Source: Candidatus Omnitrophota bacterium
GTDB lineage: Bacteria; Omnitrophota; Gorgyraeia; Duberdicusellales; 4484-171
Assembly: GCA_021735405.1 (NCBI GenBank)
Contig: JAIPHC010000006.1
Span: 1 to 32,089, forward strand
Direction of reading: 5' to 3'
DNA: 32,089 nucleotides
This document shows, piece by piece, positions 7,231 through 15,203 of the stretch (position 1 is its first letter; each line of letters starts with the position of its first letter). A model generated the notes under the pieces. That model saw only the letters and a list, made by a program, of their open reading frames with translations, had not been told where the DNA came from and searched no databases. Made by a program: the position numbers and the translations under genes.

Positions 7231-7831
7231 AACTAATCTAGCAATTTTAGCTTCAGGTAATGGCAGTAATTTTGAAGCGATAATAAAAGCTGTTAAAAAA
7301 GGTTTCTTAAATTTAGACTATTGTATTTTAGTTACTGACAAAAGAAACTCCTTTGTGCGCGAAAGAGCAAAAAAGCATCAAATAAAAGATATTTTCGTTG
7401 ACCCAAAAAAATTTAAAAGTAAAAAAGATTTTGATAAAAAGTTAATTCAAATCTTAAACAAAGAAAAAATAAAAATAGTTGTACTAGCCGGATATATGAG
7501 AATATTATCACCACTTTTCCTGAATCGCTTTAAAAATAAAATTTTAAATATCCATCCATCGCTTTTACCTAGCTTCGCTGGTAAGAATGCAATTGAAGAC
7601 GCCTACAACTATGGAGTTAAAGTAACAGGAGTTACCGTTCATTTTGTTACCCAAAAAGTTGACCAAGGGCCGATTATTGCCCAAAAAACTGTTTTTATCA
7701 AAAGTAACATGGAATTAAAAGAGCTCGAGAAAGAAATTCACAAAACCGAACATAAACTTTACCCTAAACTGTTAAAAAAGTTTTTAGAAAATAAAATAGA
7801 AGTTAAAGGGCGCCATGTCAAAGTTACCTAA
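7220..7831 (+). CDS. purN: Phosphoribosylglycinamide formyltransferase
   Basis: 203 aa, GAR transformylase of purine synthesis, using 10-formyl-tetrahydrofolate. Phosphate-binding ASGNGSNFEA (11-20); catalytic N110 and H112 in ILNIHPSLLPSFAGKNA; D148 in VDQGPII. Length is normal for the family. Start ATG 7220 overlaps the RseC-family gene by 11 nt with AAGGAAA upstream. No other purine gene adjoins it; the related enzyme purU is about 5 kb downstream. Confidence 0.94.
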   Translation: MKTKTNLAILASGNGSNFEAIIKAVKKGFLNLDYCILVTDKRNSFVRERAKKHQIKDIFVDPKKFKSKKDFDKKLIQILNKEKIKIVVLAGYMRILSPLFLNRFKNKILNIHPSLLPSFAGKNAIEDAYNYGVKVTGVTVHFVTQKVDQGPIIAQKTVFIKSNMELKELEKEIHKTEHKLYPKLLKKFLENKIEVKGRHVKVT

Positions 7832-8273
7832 ACTCTTTATTATTATTTTAGGAATTTTTGCTTTTTTAGGTTTTTTTGGAAAAAGCCCAAAAGACAAAGA
7901 TGATTCAAGATCGGTTAAGGTTAAAGTCAGCCAAAATAAAGTTGAAACCGGAGAAATTTTTTCTTATTTGGTTACCATCGAAGGAGAGTTTAAAGACCCT
8001 GAAGTTCAAATGCCGGATTTAGATAATTTCAGAATAATTTCAAGAAAAAAAACAAAAAACTTTTCATACCAAAAAGACAAAATAAAAGCTAAATTGATAA
8101 CAACCTACTTTCTTCTTTGCCCCAAACCAGGAGTATTTACAATTAAACCGGTCAGGGTAATCGACGGCAATAAGGTCTATAAAAGCAGCTCGGTTAAAAT
8201 TAGCGCAAAAGGAGAGTCTCTCGAGAAGAAAAGGCAACTACAGCCTTATATCGAAACTGGAACAAAAATATAG
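7815..8273 (+). CDS. Small BatD-like (oxygen-tolerance family) protein, single domain
   Basis: 152 aa. An N-terminal hydrophobic segment (about 5-21) acts as anchor or signal, then one beta-rich domain (VKVKVSQNKVETGEIFSYLVTIEGE, MPDLDNFRI, PKPGVFTIKPVRV). This pattern matches the first immunoglobulin-like repeat of BatD proteins. Full BatD proteins are several hundred residues with a C-terminal helix; here only one repeat is present and no BatA/B MoxR neighbours are seen. It overlaps purN by 17 nt and ends 11 nt before the convergent lipoprotein gene. A natural short form or a remnant are both possible. Confidence 0.6.
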   Translation: MSKLPKLFIIILGIFAFLGFFGKSPKDKDDSRSVKVKVSQNKVETGEIFSYLVTIEGEFKDPEVQMPDLDNFRIISRKKTKNFSYQKDKIKAKLITTYFLLCPKPGVFTIKPVRVIDGNKVYKSSSVKISAKGESLEKKRQLQPYIETGTKI

Positions 8274-8284
8274 TTTTACTTATT

Positions 8285-9085
8285 TTAATCAAAGAGAGCA
8301 GCCTGGGTAAAAGTGCTTTTTTTACCCGAAGCATCTGCAATTTCAATCTCGATGATTGTCTCCGGCCGGCCATAGATTTTCAAATATTTTTTAGCTATTT
8401 CTTTTGTTTTGTTAAAAGGATTGGGAATGCTTTCATCCTTTTTATTTATTTTAATATCGAAAATTATCCCTAGCTTGCCTTCTTGATAATAAGATTGAAT
8501 TCTTTCAACCTTTACCTTCTTAGAATAAGGGATAAACAGATTGTTTAATCTTTGCCGAATCAAATATCCGATAAAATCTCCCAAGCTAATATTGTATTTG
8601 GCAATATGCTCACCCTGCTTATCGCCTAAAGCTTTTTTATTTTCAAACGATAAAAAGACCATCCTTTGGTTAAATTCTTCTAAAGATATAAGGTTCATCC
8701 GAAGCTTTATCAAATCCCGGACAAAACCAATCCGATAAACATCGATGCCTTTATCTTTTATATCTGACAAAACAAAGCAGTAGAATTTAGGCGGGTTATC
8801 CATATTTAAAAATGTCCTTTGGAGAGCGAGAAAAATCCGGCGGGTGTTTTCAGAAAAGCTATCTCTGGGCTTTCCTTTTATATCTAAAATTTCCCCAAAA
8901 GGAACGTAAACCCATAATGTATTTTCAACCAACCAGGCTTTAGCCTCTAAGTTAAATTCTTCTTCACAAAGCCTTTCGATAGTTTGCTCAATATTTTTTT
9001 GAGAATAAGTTGGAGTTGTTTTGCAGGCTGGATGCAGCAAAAGAAAAAAACTAACTAGAACTATCTTGAGCTCTTTCTTTGCCAT
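8285..9085 (-). CDS. Lipoprotein of unknown function
   Basis: 266 aa. Basic n-region, hydrophobic stretch and lipobox LHPAC (KIVLVSFFLLLHPACKTT) mark a lipid-anchored protein. The mature part is mixed alpha/beta with charged residues and no motif I recognise. The ATG at 9085 gives a classical 21-residue lipoprotein signal; in-frame ATGs at 9115 and 9112 would add 10 or 9 residues and overlap the protease gene more. The start lies 35 nt inside the end of the FtsH-like gene, so the two are probably co-transcribed and may act together at the membrane (inference). Confidence 0.7.
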   Translation of the reverse strand: MAKKELKIVLVSFFLLLHPACKTTPTYSQKNIEQTIERLCEEEFNLEAKAWLVENTLWVYVPFGEILDIKGKPRDSFSENTRRIFLALQRTFLNMDNPPKFYCFVLSDIKDKGIDVYRIGFVRDLIKLRMNLISLEEFNQRMVFLSFENKKALGDKQGEHIAKYNISLGDFIGYLIRQRLNNLFIPYSKKVKVERIQSYYQEGKLGIIFDIKINKKDESIPNPFNKTKEIAKKYLKIYGRPETIIEIEIADASGKKSTFTQAALFD

Positions 9086-10724
9086 ATTTTTTAAATATAT
9101 CAACAATTTCATCATATTCGAGCTCTTCTTTCTTTAATAACTCTTGAGCAAAATGTTCAAATAGTTCTTTTTCGTTATCTAAAACATCCCGGACTTCTTT
9201 AAGGCAGCTGCCGAGAATTTTTTGCACATCTTCATCTAACTTTTCTTTTATTTTTCCTGAAGCATCAAATGCATTCTGGCTGTAAGGGTTCCCGCTTTTA
9301 AAGTTACCAATTACCCCGGATGAACCCATGCCCCACATATAAACCATTTTTTGAGCTGTATCTAAGGCGTTTTTAAAATCACCGGCTACACCGGCGCCGG
9401 TTGTTCCAAATTTTAAATTTTCTGCGGCATAGCTTGCCAGAGAAACTTTAATCTCGGATAAGAAAAAATCTTTCATTGGGATATGGATTTCTTCGCGGGG
9501 AACAGGATGAGCATAGCCTAAGAATCCCCGCCGAGGAATAATTGTTGCTTTGACCACATCAGTTGTGGGGTGGAGGAGATAAGCGATTATTGCATGTCCG
9601 GCTTCATGATAAGCTGTCCAAACCTTTTCTTTTTCGCTTAGCTGTAAACCCGACTTTAAGCCAAATAAAACTCTATCGTAGGCATCCGAGATATCTTTCA
9701 TCGTAATTGATTCACGCTTGCTTCTTACTGCAACCAAAGATGCCTCTCTGATCATATTGGCAATATCTGCGGGCGAAAAAAATACTGTTTTTCTCGCCAA
9801 CACCCCGGCATTTAGTTTACGGTCACAGCCAACTTTATTTAGGTAATATTTAATAATTTCTTTCCGGTCATCAAGGTTAGGGTACTCAACATAAATTTTG
9901 CGGTCAAAACGGCCGGCTCGCATAAGAGCAGGGTCAAATTCAGATTCGGAAATATTAGTTGCTGCAATAACCACTATATTGTTTTCTGTTTGACGCAAGC
10001 CGTCTAGTTCGGTAAGAAGTTGATTAATAGTTGCGTTATGAGAAATACCGGCTCCCATACCGCTTACCCCAACTCGCTTACGGGCGATAGTATCAATTTC
10101 ATCTATGAATATAAGACAGCCGCCATGAAGGTCAGCCAAGACTCTAGCTTCCTTAAATAAACTTTTGATTTTAGCGGTACCTGTACCAACAAACATCCCG
10201 ACAAATTCACTTCCCGTTGCAGAAAGAAAAGGGAGCCCGGTTTCTGTGGCAATAGCTTTAGCAAGATAAGTTTTTCCGCATCCAGGCGGGCCAATCATCA
10301 TAATTCCTTTTATAATTTTTCCGCCGATTTGTTTTATTTGAGCCCTGTCTTTAAGCAGTTTAATAACCTCAAGGACTTCGCCTTTTACATGTTTCATTCC
10401 GATTACATCAGACCACTTTACATTTACATGCTCTGGTTTTATTCTTTTCTGGCCGATTTTATTCATTCCGCCGCCAAACATAAACCAATAATGAAACCCC
10501 ATATAGATGCTGGCAAACACAAAAGCGGTAATTACACTTAGAAAAAGCTGCAAGGGAATTCCGGCTAAGGTCATCTTGCGATAAAAAGCTTCCAGGGTAA
10601 GAAAGTGCTTAATACCTACCACAACAAGAAGGATAACTATTATAAGGATGACTAAAGCTACCGCTATAAGTAGTATTTTAATCCAATGAAGCTTAAGCAG
10701 TTTTTTAATTTTATTCACATTCAT
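9051..10724 (-). CDS. ftsH: FtsH-type membrane AAA+ zinc metalloprotease, short extracytoplasmic loop
   Basis: 557 aa. TM1 (about 15-37), a loop of only about 20 residues, TM2 (about 58-78), then AAA+ and M41 protease domains. Walker A GPPGCGKT (145-152), pore loop FVGMFVG (174-180), Walker B CLIFIDEID (203-211), second region of homology with RAGRFDR (269-275), zinc motif HEAGH (373-377) and third ligand D449 in GVAGDFKNA: all catalytic parts are present. Classical FtsH has a folded extracytoplasmic domain of roughly 70-80 residues between the helices, which is missing here. Divergent from hflK/hflC, the usual FtsH regulators. It may be a second FtsH paralogue. No Shine-Dalgarno; promoter immediately upstream. 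Confidence 0.9.
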   Translation of the reverse strand: MNVNKIKKLLKLHWIKILLIAVALVILIIVILLVVVGIKHFLTLEAFYRKMTLAGIPLQLFLSVITAFVFASIYMGFHYWFMFGGGMNKIGQKRIKPEHVNVKWSDVIGMKHVKGEVLEVIKLLKDRAQIKQIGGKIIKGIMMIGPPGCGKTYLAKAIATETGLPFLSATGSEFVGMFVGTGTAKIKSLFKEARVLADLHGGCLIFIDEIDTIARKRVGVSGMGAGISHNATINQLLTELDGLRQTENNIVVIAATNISESEFDPALMRAGRFDRKIYVEYPNLDDRKEIIKYYLNKVGCDRKLNAGVLARKTVFFSPADIANMIREASLVAVRSKRESITMKDISDAYDRVLFGLKSGLQLSEKEKVWTAYHEAGHAIIAYLLHPTTDVVKATIIPRRGFLGYAHPVPREEIHIPMKDFFLSEIKVSLASYAAENLKFGTTGAGVAGDFKNALDTAQKMVYMWGMGSSGVIGNFKSGNPYSQNAFDASGKIKEKLDEDVQKILGSCLKEVRDVLDNEKELFEHFAQELLKKEELEYDEIVDIFKKYGKERAQDSSS

Positions 10725-10782
10725 AGTTAAAGTAAAGATAGCATAAATTTGCTATTTTGTCTATCTTTTCTAACTTTTAACT
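10725..10782. repeat. Imperfect inverted repeat spanning the FtsH-like promoter
   Basis: AAAGATAG (10734-10741) and CTATCTTT (10761-10768) are perfect inverses. The symmetry extends outward: agttaaag next to the ATG matches cttttaact at the far end. The arms cover the -10 and the -35 regions. Possible operator or a small foldback element. Confidence 0.4.
10735..10763 (-). promoter_or_regulatory. Promoter of the FtsH-like gene; predicted near-leaderless
   Basis: On the minus strand, TAGACA (10763-10758), 17-nt spacer, TATCTT (10740-10735), then 10 nt to the ATG at 10724. Expected leader of about 3 nt and no Shine-Dalgarno. Confidence 0.45.
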
Positions 10783-10807
10783 GGCAGATATACAAGTATC
10801 ATAGAGT

Positions 10808-10949
10808 TTAAATTCGAAGCACGAAATCCGAATATTCGAAACAATTTTCAAATTTTCAAATGTTTAAATGACCAAAACTGTTATTTTTAAAATTCAGTCA
10901 TTAGAGAATTCGGATTTATTTCGAATTTCGATATTCGAATTTCGAATTT
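10808..10949. repeat. Dispersed inverted-repeat element, family A, copy 2
   Basis: 142 bp, same orientation as copy 1 at 6688-6821. The left end is attcgaagcacgaaatccg, the right end ttcgatattcgaatttcg, inverted to each other. It differs from copy 1 by point changes and a tandem duplication of ttttcaaa. It sits in the divergent intergenic region between the FtsH-like gene and hflK, leaving both promoters outside it. Confidence 0.8.
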
Positions 10950-10982
10950 GAGCATTACACTTTTGACATCCGAATAAAACCC

Positions 10983-11010
10983 TTGCCAATGAACTTATCT
11001 GTGATACAAT
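10983..11010 (+). promoter_or_regulatory. Promoter of hflK; predicted near-leaderless
   Basis: TTGCCA (10983-10988), 16-nt spacer, TACAAT (11005-11010). Expected transcription start near 11017, three bases before the ATG at 11020. No Shine-Dalgarno. Confidence 0.5.
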
Positions 11011-11019
11011 CTTTACGTT

Positions 11020-12018
11020 ATGGATTTTGAAGCAAAATCACCAGATGAAATAATTAACCAGTTTAAGAATAAGTTTAAATGGAAGGGGCCAAAGTTTCTC
11101 TCTGGGCCAACTTTAATTATTGCTATAGTTTTGGTAATTATTTTAGTCAGTAACATTTTTTATACCATTTCGCCCAATGAGGTGGGGGTTGTGCTGCGTT
11201 TTGGAAAATATGTGCGGACAACTCAACCCGGGCTTCACTTTAAAATACCCTTTGTCGAAGCTGTTACTCCCATTAAAACAAAGTATGTTTACAAACAAGA
11301 GTTTGGCTATAGAACCGCCCAGCCGGGAATAAGAACCCGTTACAGCCAGCGTTCCTACAGCAGCGAATCTTTGATGCTTACCGGAGATTTAAATGTATTA
11401 GACCTTGAATGGATTGTTCAATTCAGAGTCAAAGACCCTTATAAAATCCTTTATAATATCCGCAACCCAGAAAGAACTTTACGGGATATATCCGAAGCCG
11501 TAATGCGCCAAGTTGTTGGTGACTACACCTTTACCGAAGTCCTCACCTTAAAAAGAATTGAGGTAAATAACAAAGTTCAAAAAAAGCTTCAGGAAATTCT
11601 TAACGACTATGGAGCCGGAATTCATATCGTAACCGTAAAATTACAGGATGTTAATCCACCTGACCCGGTAAAGCCGGCCTTTAACGAAGTAAATGAAGCT
11701 AAACAGCAGAGAGAAACTTTAATTAACCAGGCCTGGAAATATTACAACCAAAAAATACCCCAAGCGAGAGGGAAAGCAAAACAAAAAATTCAAGAAGCAG
11801 AAGGATATGGCCTTGAAGTAGTAAACAATGCTCAAGGTGACGCAAAAAGGTTTTTACTCTTATATAACGAATATGCGCAAGCAAAAAATATTACTAAAAA
11901 ACGCATTTACCTTGATCATTTGAGTGATGTTTTACAAAAAGCGGGTAAAAAATATATCGTTGATCCAAGCGAAAAAGGAATTTTACCAATGTTGAGGTTA
12001 GATCATGAAACAAAGTAA
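11020..12018 (+). CDS. hflK: HflK, SPFH-domain membrane protease regulator
   Basis: 332 aa. One membrane helix (about 31-50) after a short cytoplasmic N terminus, then the SPFH/band-7 domain (ISPNEVGVVLRFGKYVRTTQPGLHFKIPF) and a long alpha-helical C-terminal part rich in Ala, Gln and Lys, typical of HflK. With HflC it forms a large membrane cage that surrounds and regulates FtsH. The glycine-rich N-terminal tail of proteobacterial HflK is absent. Overlaps hflC by 14 nt; divergent from the FtsH-like gene. The gene start lies right behind its -10 box. Confidence 0.9.
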   Translation: MDFEAKSPDEIINQFKNKFKWKGPKFLSGPTLIIAIVLVIILVSNIFYTISPNEVGVVLRFGKYVRTTQPGLHFKIPFVEAVTPIKTKYVYKQEFGYRTAQPGIRTRYSQRSYSSESLMLTGDLNVLDLEWIVQFRVKDPYKILYNIRNPERTLRDISEAVMRQVVGDYTFTEVLTLKRIEVNNKVQKKLQEILNDYGAGIHIVTVKLQDVNPPDPVKPAFNEVNEAKQQRETLINQAWKYYNQKIPQARGKAKQKIQEAEGYGLEVVNNAQGDAKRFLLLYNEYAQAKNITKKRIYLDHLSDVLQKAGKKYIVDPSEKGILPMLRLDHETK

Positions 12019-12964
12019 CGCCAAAGGCTTAATCGCTTTAATTATAGTTATTTTACTTATTTTAGTCGGAAACCCTTTTTATACCTTAAAAGAAGGCAAG
12101 CAAGCAGTAATCACTCAATTTGGCGATCCCGTCGGTAATCCGATCACAAAAGCCGGCCTGCATTTAAAGATACCTTTTATTCAAAAAGTCAATGTTTTCG
12201 AAGAAAGAGTATTAGAGTGGGACGGTGACCCGAATCAAATTCCTACCAAAGATAAACGCTATATCAAGATAGACACAACTGCCAGATGGCGGATAATCGA
12301 TGCTCTAAAGTTTTTTCAATCAGTCTATGATGAAACCGGAGCTCATGCCCGTCTTGACGATGTAATCGATGCGGCAGTAAGGGATGTGATAACTTCTCAT
12401 AATTTAGTTGAAATCGTAAGGAGTTCAAATCGAATTTTAGAAAATTTTGACAAAATAAAAGAAGAAGGGAAGCTCTTTATCGAGGAGAGTCAAATCGAAG
12501 AGGTAAAAAACGGAAGAAATGACTTAAGAAAAATGATTATATCTAACGCTAAAACCGGACTGCGTTCTCAATTCGGGATAAAACTGCTTGATGTAAGAGT
12601 AAAGCGCCTAAACTATGTGGAAGAAGTCCAGCGCAAAGTTTATGACCGAATGATTTCTGAACGCAAAAGAGCCGCCGAAGAATACCGTTCCGAAGGCCGG
12701 GGAGCCCAAGCTGAGATTACCGGAAAAACCGATAAGGAACTTAAACTGATTCAATCAGAAGCTTATAAAAAAGCTCAAGAAATAAAAGGAAAAGCCGATG
12801 CGAGAGCAACCAAAATTTATGCAGATGCTTACAGTAAAGATCCTGACTTTTACTCGTTTCTGCAAACGCTTAAAACTTATAAAAATAGTGTCGATAGTGA
12901 CACTGCCTTGATTTTAACTACTGACGCAGAATATTTCAAATATTTACAACAATCTTCTCCTTAA
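12005..12964 (+). CDS. hflC: HflC, SPFH-domain membrane protease regulator
   Basis: 319 aa. N-terminal helix (about 8-24), SPFH domain beginning YTLKEGKQAVITQFGDPVG with LHLKIPF, then the helical region ERKRAAEEYRSEGRGAQAEI, the classical HflC motif. The C-terminal YADAYSKDPDFYSFLQTL KTY segment is also family-typical. Forms hetero-oligomers with HflK. Start inside the hflK end, with a GAGGTT ribosome site about 8 nt upstream. Followed after 17 nt by purU. Confidence 0.93.
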   Translation: MKQSNAKGLIALIIVILLILVGNPFYTLKEGKQAVITQFGDPVGNPITKAGLHLKIPFIQKVNVFEERVLEWDGDPNQIPTKDKRYIKIDTTARWRIIDALKFFQSVYDETGAHARLDDVIDAAVRDVITSHNLVEIVRSSNRILENFDKIKEEGKLFIEESQIEEVKNGRNDLRKMIISNAKTGLRSQFGIKLLDVRVKRLNYVEEVQRKVYDRMISERKRAAEEYRSEGRGAQAEITGKTDKELKLIQSEAYKKAQEIKGKADARATKIYADAYSKDPDFYSFLQTLKTYKNSVDSDTALILTTDAEYFKYLQQSSP

Positions 12965-12981
12965 TTTAATTTCCTCTTTCT

Positions 12982-13833
12982 ATGAGCACAGCAATACTTT
13001 TAATCTCTTCTCCTGACCAAAAAGGGATTACAGCCGCGGTGACTAATTTCATCTACCAAAACAATGGCAATATTGAACATGCCGACCAACATATAGATTC
13101 TAATTTAAACATTTTTTTTATGCGGATTGAATGGTCCTTAGAGGACTTTTCTATCCCGCCTTCAAAATTAAAAACCGCTTTTAAGCCCTTAGCCGATAAG
13201 TTTTCCATGGATTGGTCTCTCCATTTCAGCGGCGAAAAAGAAAAAATGGCTATCTTTGTATCAAATAAATACCATTGTCTCTATGACCTGCTTCATAAAT
13301 ACAAACAGGGGTACCTGCGCTGTAAAATTCCTTTAATCATAAGCAACCACCGGCAGACAAAACCAATAGCAGACTATTTCAACATACCTTTTTTTTATTC
13401 ATTTAAAAATTCAAAAAGTAAAAAAAAGGCAGAAGCTAAAGAAATTTCTCTTCTCAAAAAAGAAAAAATAGATTCAATAGTTTTAGCAAGGTATATGCAG
13501 ATATTTGGCAAAAATTTCGTCGATAATTTTAGAAATAAAGTAATAAACATCCATCATTCATTTCTGCCAGCTTTTGCCGGCAAAAACCCCTATCGGCAAG
13601 CTTACCGGCGCGGGGTAAAGATAATCGGCGCGACCAGCCACTATGTTACCGAGAAACTTGATAAAGGCCCAATCATCCAACAGGGCACAACCGGCATAAG
13701 CCATCGTGATTCTTTGCTTGACTTAAAGCACAAGGGCCAAGATTTAGAAAAGAGCGTTTTAAGCCGGGCCGTTCAGCTTCATCTTGATAAAAAAATATTA
13801 GTTTATAAGAATAAAACCGTTGTTTTCGACTAA
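12982..13833 (+). CDS. purU: Formyltetrahydrofolate deformylase
   Basis: 283 aa. N-terminal ACT domain (about 3-80; ILLISSPDQKGITAAVTNF) and C-terminal formyl-transferase fold. Active-site residues by comparison with PurN: N189 and H191 in INIHHSFLPAFAGKNP and D227 in KLDKGPIIQQ. The enzyme hydrolyses 10-formyl-THF to THF plus formate, balancing one-carbon pools. The ACT domain and the IHHSFLPAF motif separate it from PurN. No clear Shine-Dalgarno; it probably shares the hflKC transcript, and a hairpin with T-run follows. Confidence 0.92.
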   Translation: MSTAILLISSPDQKGITAAVTNFIYQNNGNIEHADQHIDSNLNIFFMRIEWSLEDFSIPPSKLKTAFKPLADKFSMDWSLHFSGEKEKMAIFVSNKYHCLYDLLHKYKQGYLRCKIPLIISNHRQTKPIADYFNIPFFYSFKNSKSKKKAEAKEISLLKKEKIDSIVLARYMQIFGKNFVDNFRNKVINIHHSFLPAFAGKNPYRQAYRRGVKIIGATSHYVTEKLDKGPIIQQGTTGISHRDSLLDLKHKGQDLEKSVLSRAVQLHLDKKILVYKNKTVVFD

Positions 13834-13845
13834 CCGGTTTTTTTT
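13813..13845 (+). terminator. Rho-independent terminator after purU
   Basis: AAAACCG (13813-13819) pairs with CGGTTTT (13835-13841) across a 15-nt loop and is followed by more T. The stem starts inside the last codons of purU. The large loop makes it moderate in strength; its position between two transcription units supports it. Confidence 0.5.
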
Positions 13846-13854
13846 ATTATAATA

Positions 13855-13883
13855 TTGATAGAAATCTTTAAACATGGTATAAT
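13855..13883 (+). promoter_or_regulatory. Promoter of the sugar-ABC/glycosidase locus
   Basis: TTGATA (13855-13860), exact 17-nt spacer, perfect TATAAT (13878-13883). The leader would be about 19 nt and contains AAAGGAGG (13895-13902) ahead of ATG 13909. It is the best canonical promoter in the window. Confidence 0.75.
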
Positions 13884-13908
13884 TACTGCTCTTTAAAGGA
13901 GGAGAAAA

Positions 13909-15198
13909 ATGCGTAATTCTTTTATTTATCTAATCGTTTTAGCAGTTTGTTTTAGTTTTGCCGGCTGTAATAATTCTCAAAAAAACAGCGGGCCTCAGGT
14001 AACTATTTGGCATTGGATGTCGGACCGGCAAGATGCTTTCGAACAGTTAGCCCAAAAGTATAAGCGGGAGAAAAAAATTACTGTTCATTTTGAACTTTTC
14101 CCTCATAGCGCTTACACTCAAAAAATAAATGCCGCCGAAGCCGCAAACGATCTACCTGATTTATTCGGAATATTAGGCGAAAAACGAGTTTTGGCTTCTT
14201 TTGCCAAAGAAAAAAAAATCGAGGACCTAACTCCTTACATGGAAAAACAGAATTCTAACTGGAAAGAAAGGTTTATCGAGATTTGTTTAGCTGTAAATAG
14301 TTTCAAAAAAGATAATATTTACGCGGTAAAACCGGGTATTTACGGTGTGCCTATCGACGCAATGAGCATTCAATTTCTTTACAATAAAGATTTACTGGAA
14401 AGGGAAGGGTTTGCTTCCGATTCGCCGCCTGAAACTTTTCAGGATTTTTTATCTATTGCTAAAAGCGCTAAAGATGAAAAAGATACCTACGGCTTTGCTT
14501 CCGGCTGGGGAGAAACCTGGCTGATTTATTGCTTTACCACAAATTATGCCTTTGATTTAATGGGAGAAGAGAAATTTCTTAACACAATCAAAGGAGAAGT
14601 GCCCTATACCGACCCGGATTGGATAAAAGTTTTTTCTCTCTTTAAGGATTTAAGAGAAGCCGGCATATTGGCTCCGGGCATCATCACCATGAACAATAAA
14701 GAAGCTGAGCAAATTTTTGCCACAAATAGAACTTTTTTTACCTTTAACGGAAGCTGGGGGGTCAACACTTATCAACAAATCAACCCCCAACTAAAATACG
14801 CCACTATGCCGCCTCCTAAGGCTAATCAAAAGCACCCTCCTGCTATTTGGGCCGGAGCCGGAACTTCATTTGTGGTAAATTCACAATCTGAAAATAAAAA
14901 AGAGTCGATTGATTTTCTAAAATGGCTAACCGAAGCCAGACAACAAGTTTTTTTAATCAAAGAGACCAACAACCTGCCTTCAATTAAAGGGCTTAAAAAA
15001 GATACCCCGGATAACATGAGCAGCTTTTTAAGCAACCAACAATATTTTACCCATCCCCGGCTTTGGCGGATAAATGAAAATTCAAGAGTGGTAGAAGCCA
15101 TAAACAGGGGAGTGCAGAATATTGTAATCGGGGCAAAGACACCGGAAGAAGTGGCAAAAGAGGTTGCAAAGACTAAAGAAAGATATAAAAACGAATAA
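13909..15198 (+). CDS. Sugar ABC transporter substrate-binding lipoprotein (family 1)
   Basis: 429 aa. Signal with lipobox FAGC (C20), then an extracellular solute-binding family 1 fold: VTIWHWMSDRQDAFEQLAQKY at the start, DLPDLFGILGEK, YGVPIDAMSIQFLYNKDLLEREG in the middle and TFNGSWGVNTYQQ later. Family 1 proteins bind oligosaccharides or glycerol phosphodiesters. First gene of the locus, with a strong promoter and ribosome site. Two permeases follow. Substrate not deducible from sequence, but the downstream glycosidases suggest an oligosaccharide. Confidence 0.92.
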   Translation: MRNSFIYLIVLAVCFSFAGCNNSQKNSGPQVTIWHWMSDRQDAFEQLAQKYKREKKITVHFELFPHSAYTQKINAAEAANDLPDLFGILGEKRVLASFAKEKKIEDLTPYMEKQNSNWKERFIEICLAVNSFKKDNIYAVKPGIYGVPIDAMSIQFLYNKDLLEREGFASDSPPETFQDFLSIAKSAKDEKDTYGFASGWGETWLIYCFTTNYAFDLMGEEKFLNTIKGEVPYTDPDWIKVFSLFKDLREAGILAPGIITMNNKEAEQIFATNRTFFTFNGSWGVNTYQQINPQLKYATMPPPKANQKHPPAIWAGAGTSFVVNSQSENKKESIDFLKWLTEARQQVFLIKETNNLPSIKGLKKDTPDNMSSFLSNQQYFTHPRLWRINENSRVVEAINRGVQNIVIGAKTPEEVAKEVAKTKERYKNE

Positions 15199-15203
15199 AA
15201 AGA

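Noticed and set aside
8305-8327. Hairpin GGGTAAAA/TTTTACCC as a terminator between convergent genes
   Set aside because: It is inside the coding end of the lipoprotein and no T-run follows the stem on either strand.
9086-9115. Longer start for the lipoprotein at 9115
   Set aside because: It adds a second short hydrophobic stretch before the basic n-region and increases overlap with the protease gene; ATG 9085 gives a standard lipoprotein signal. Not fully excluded.
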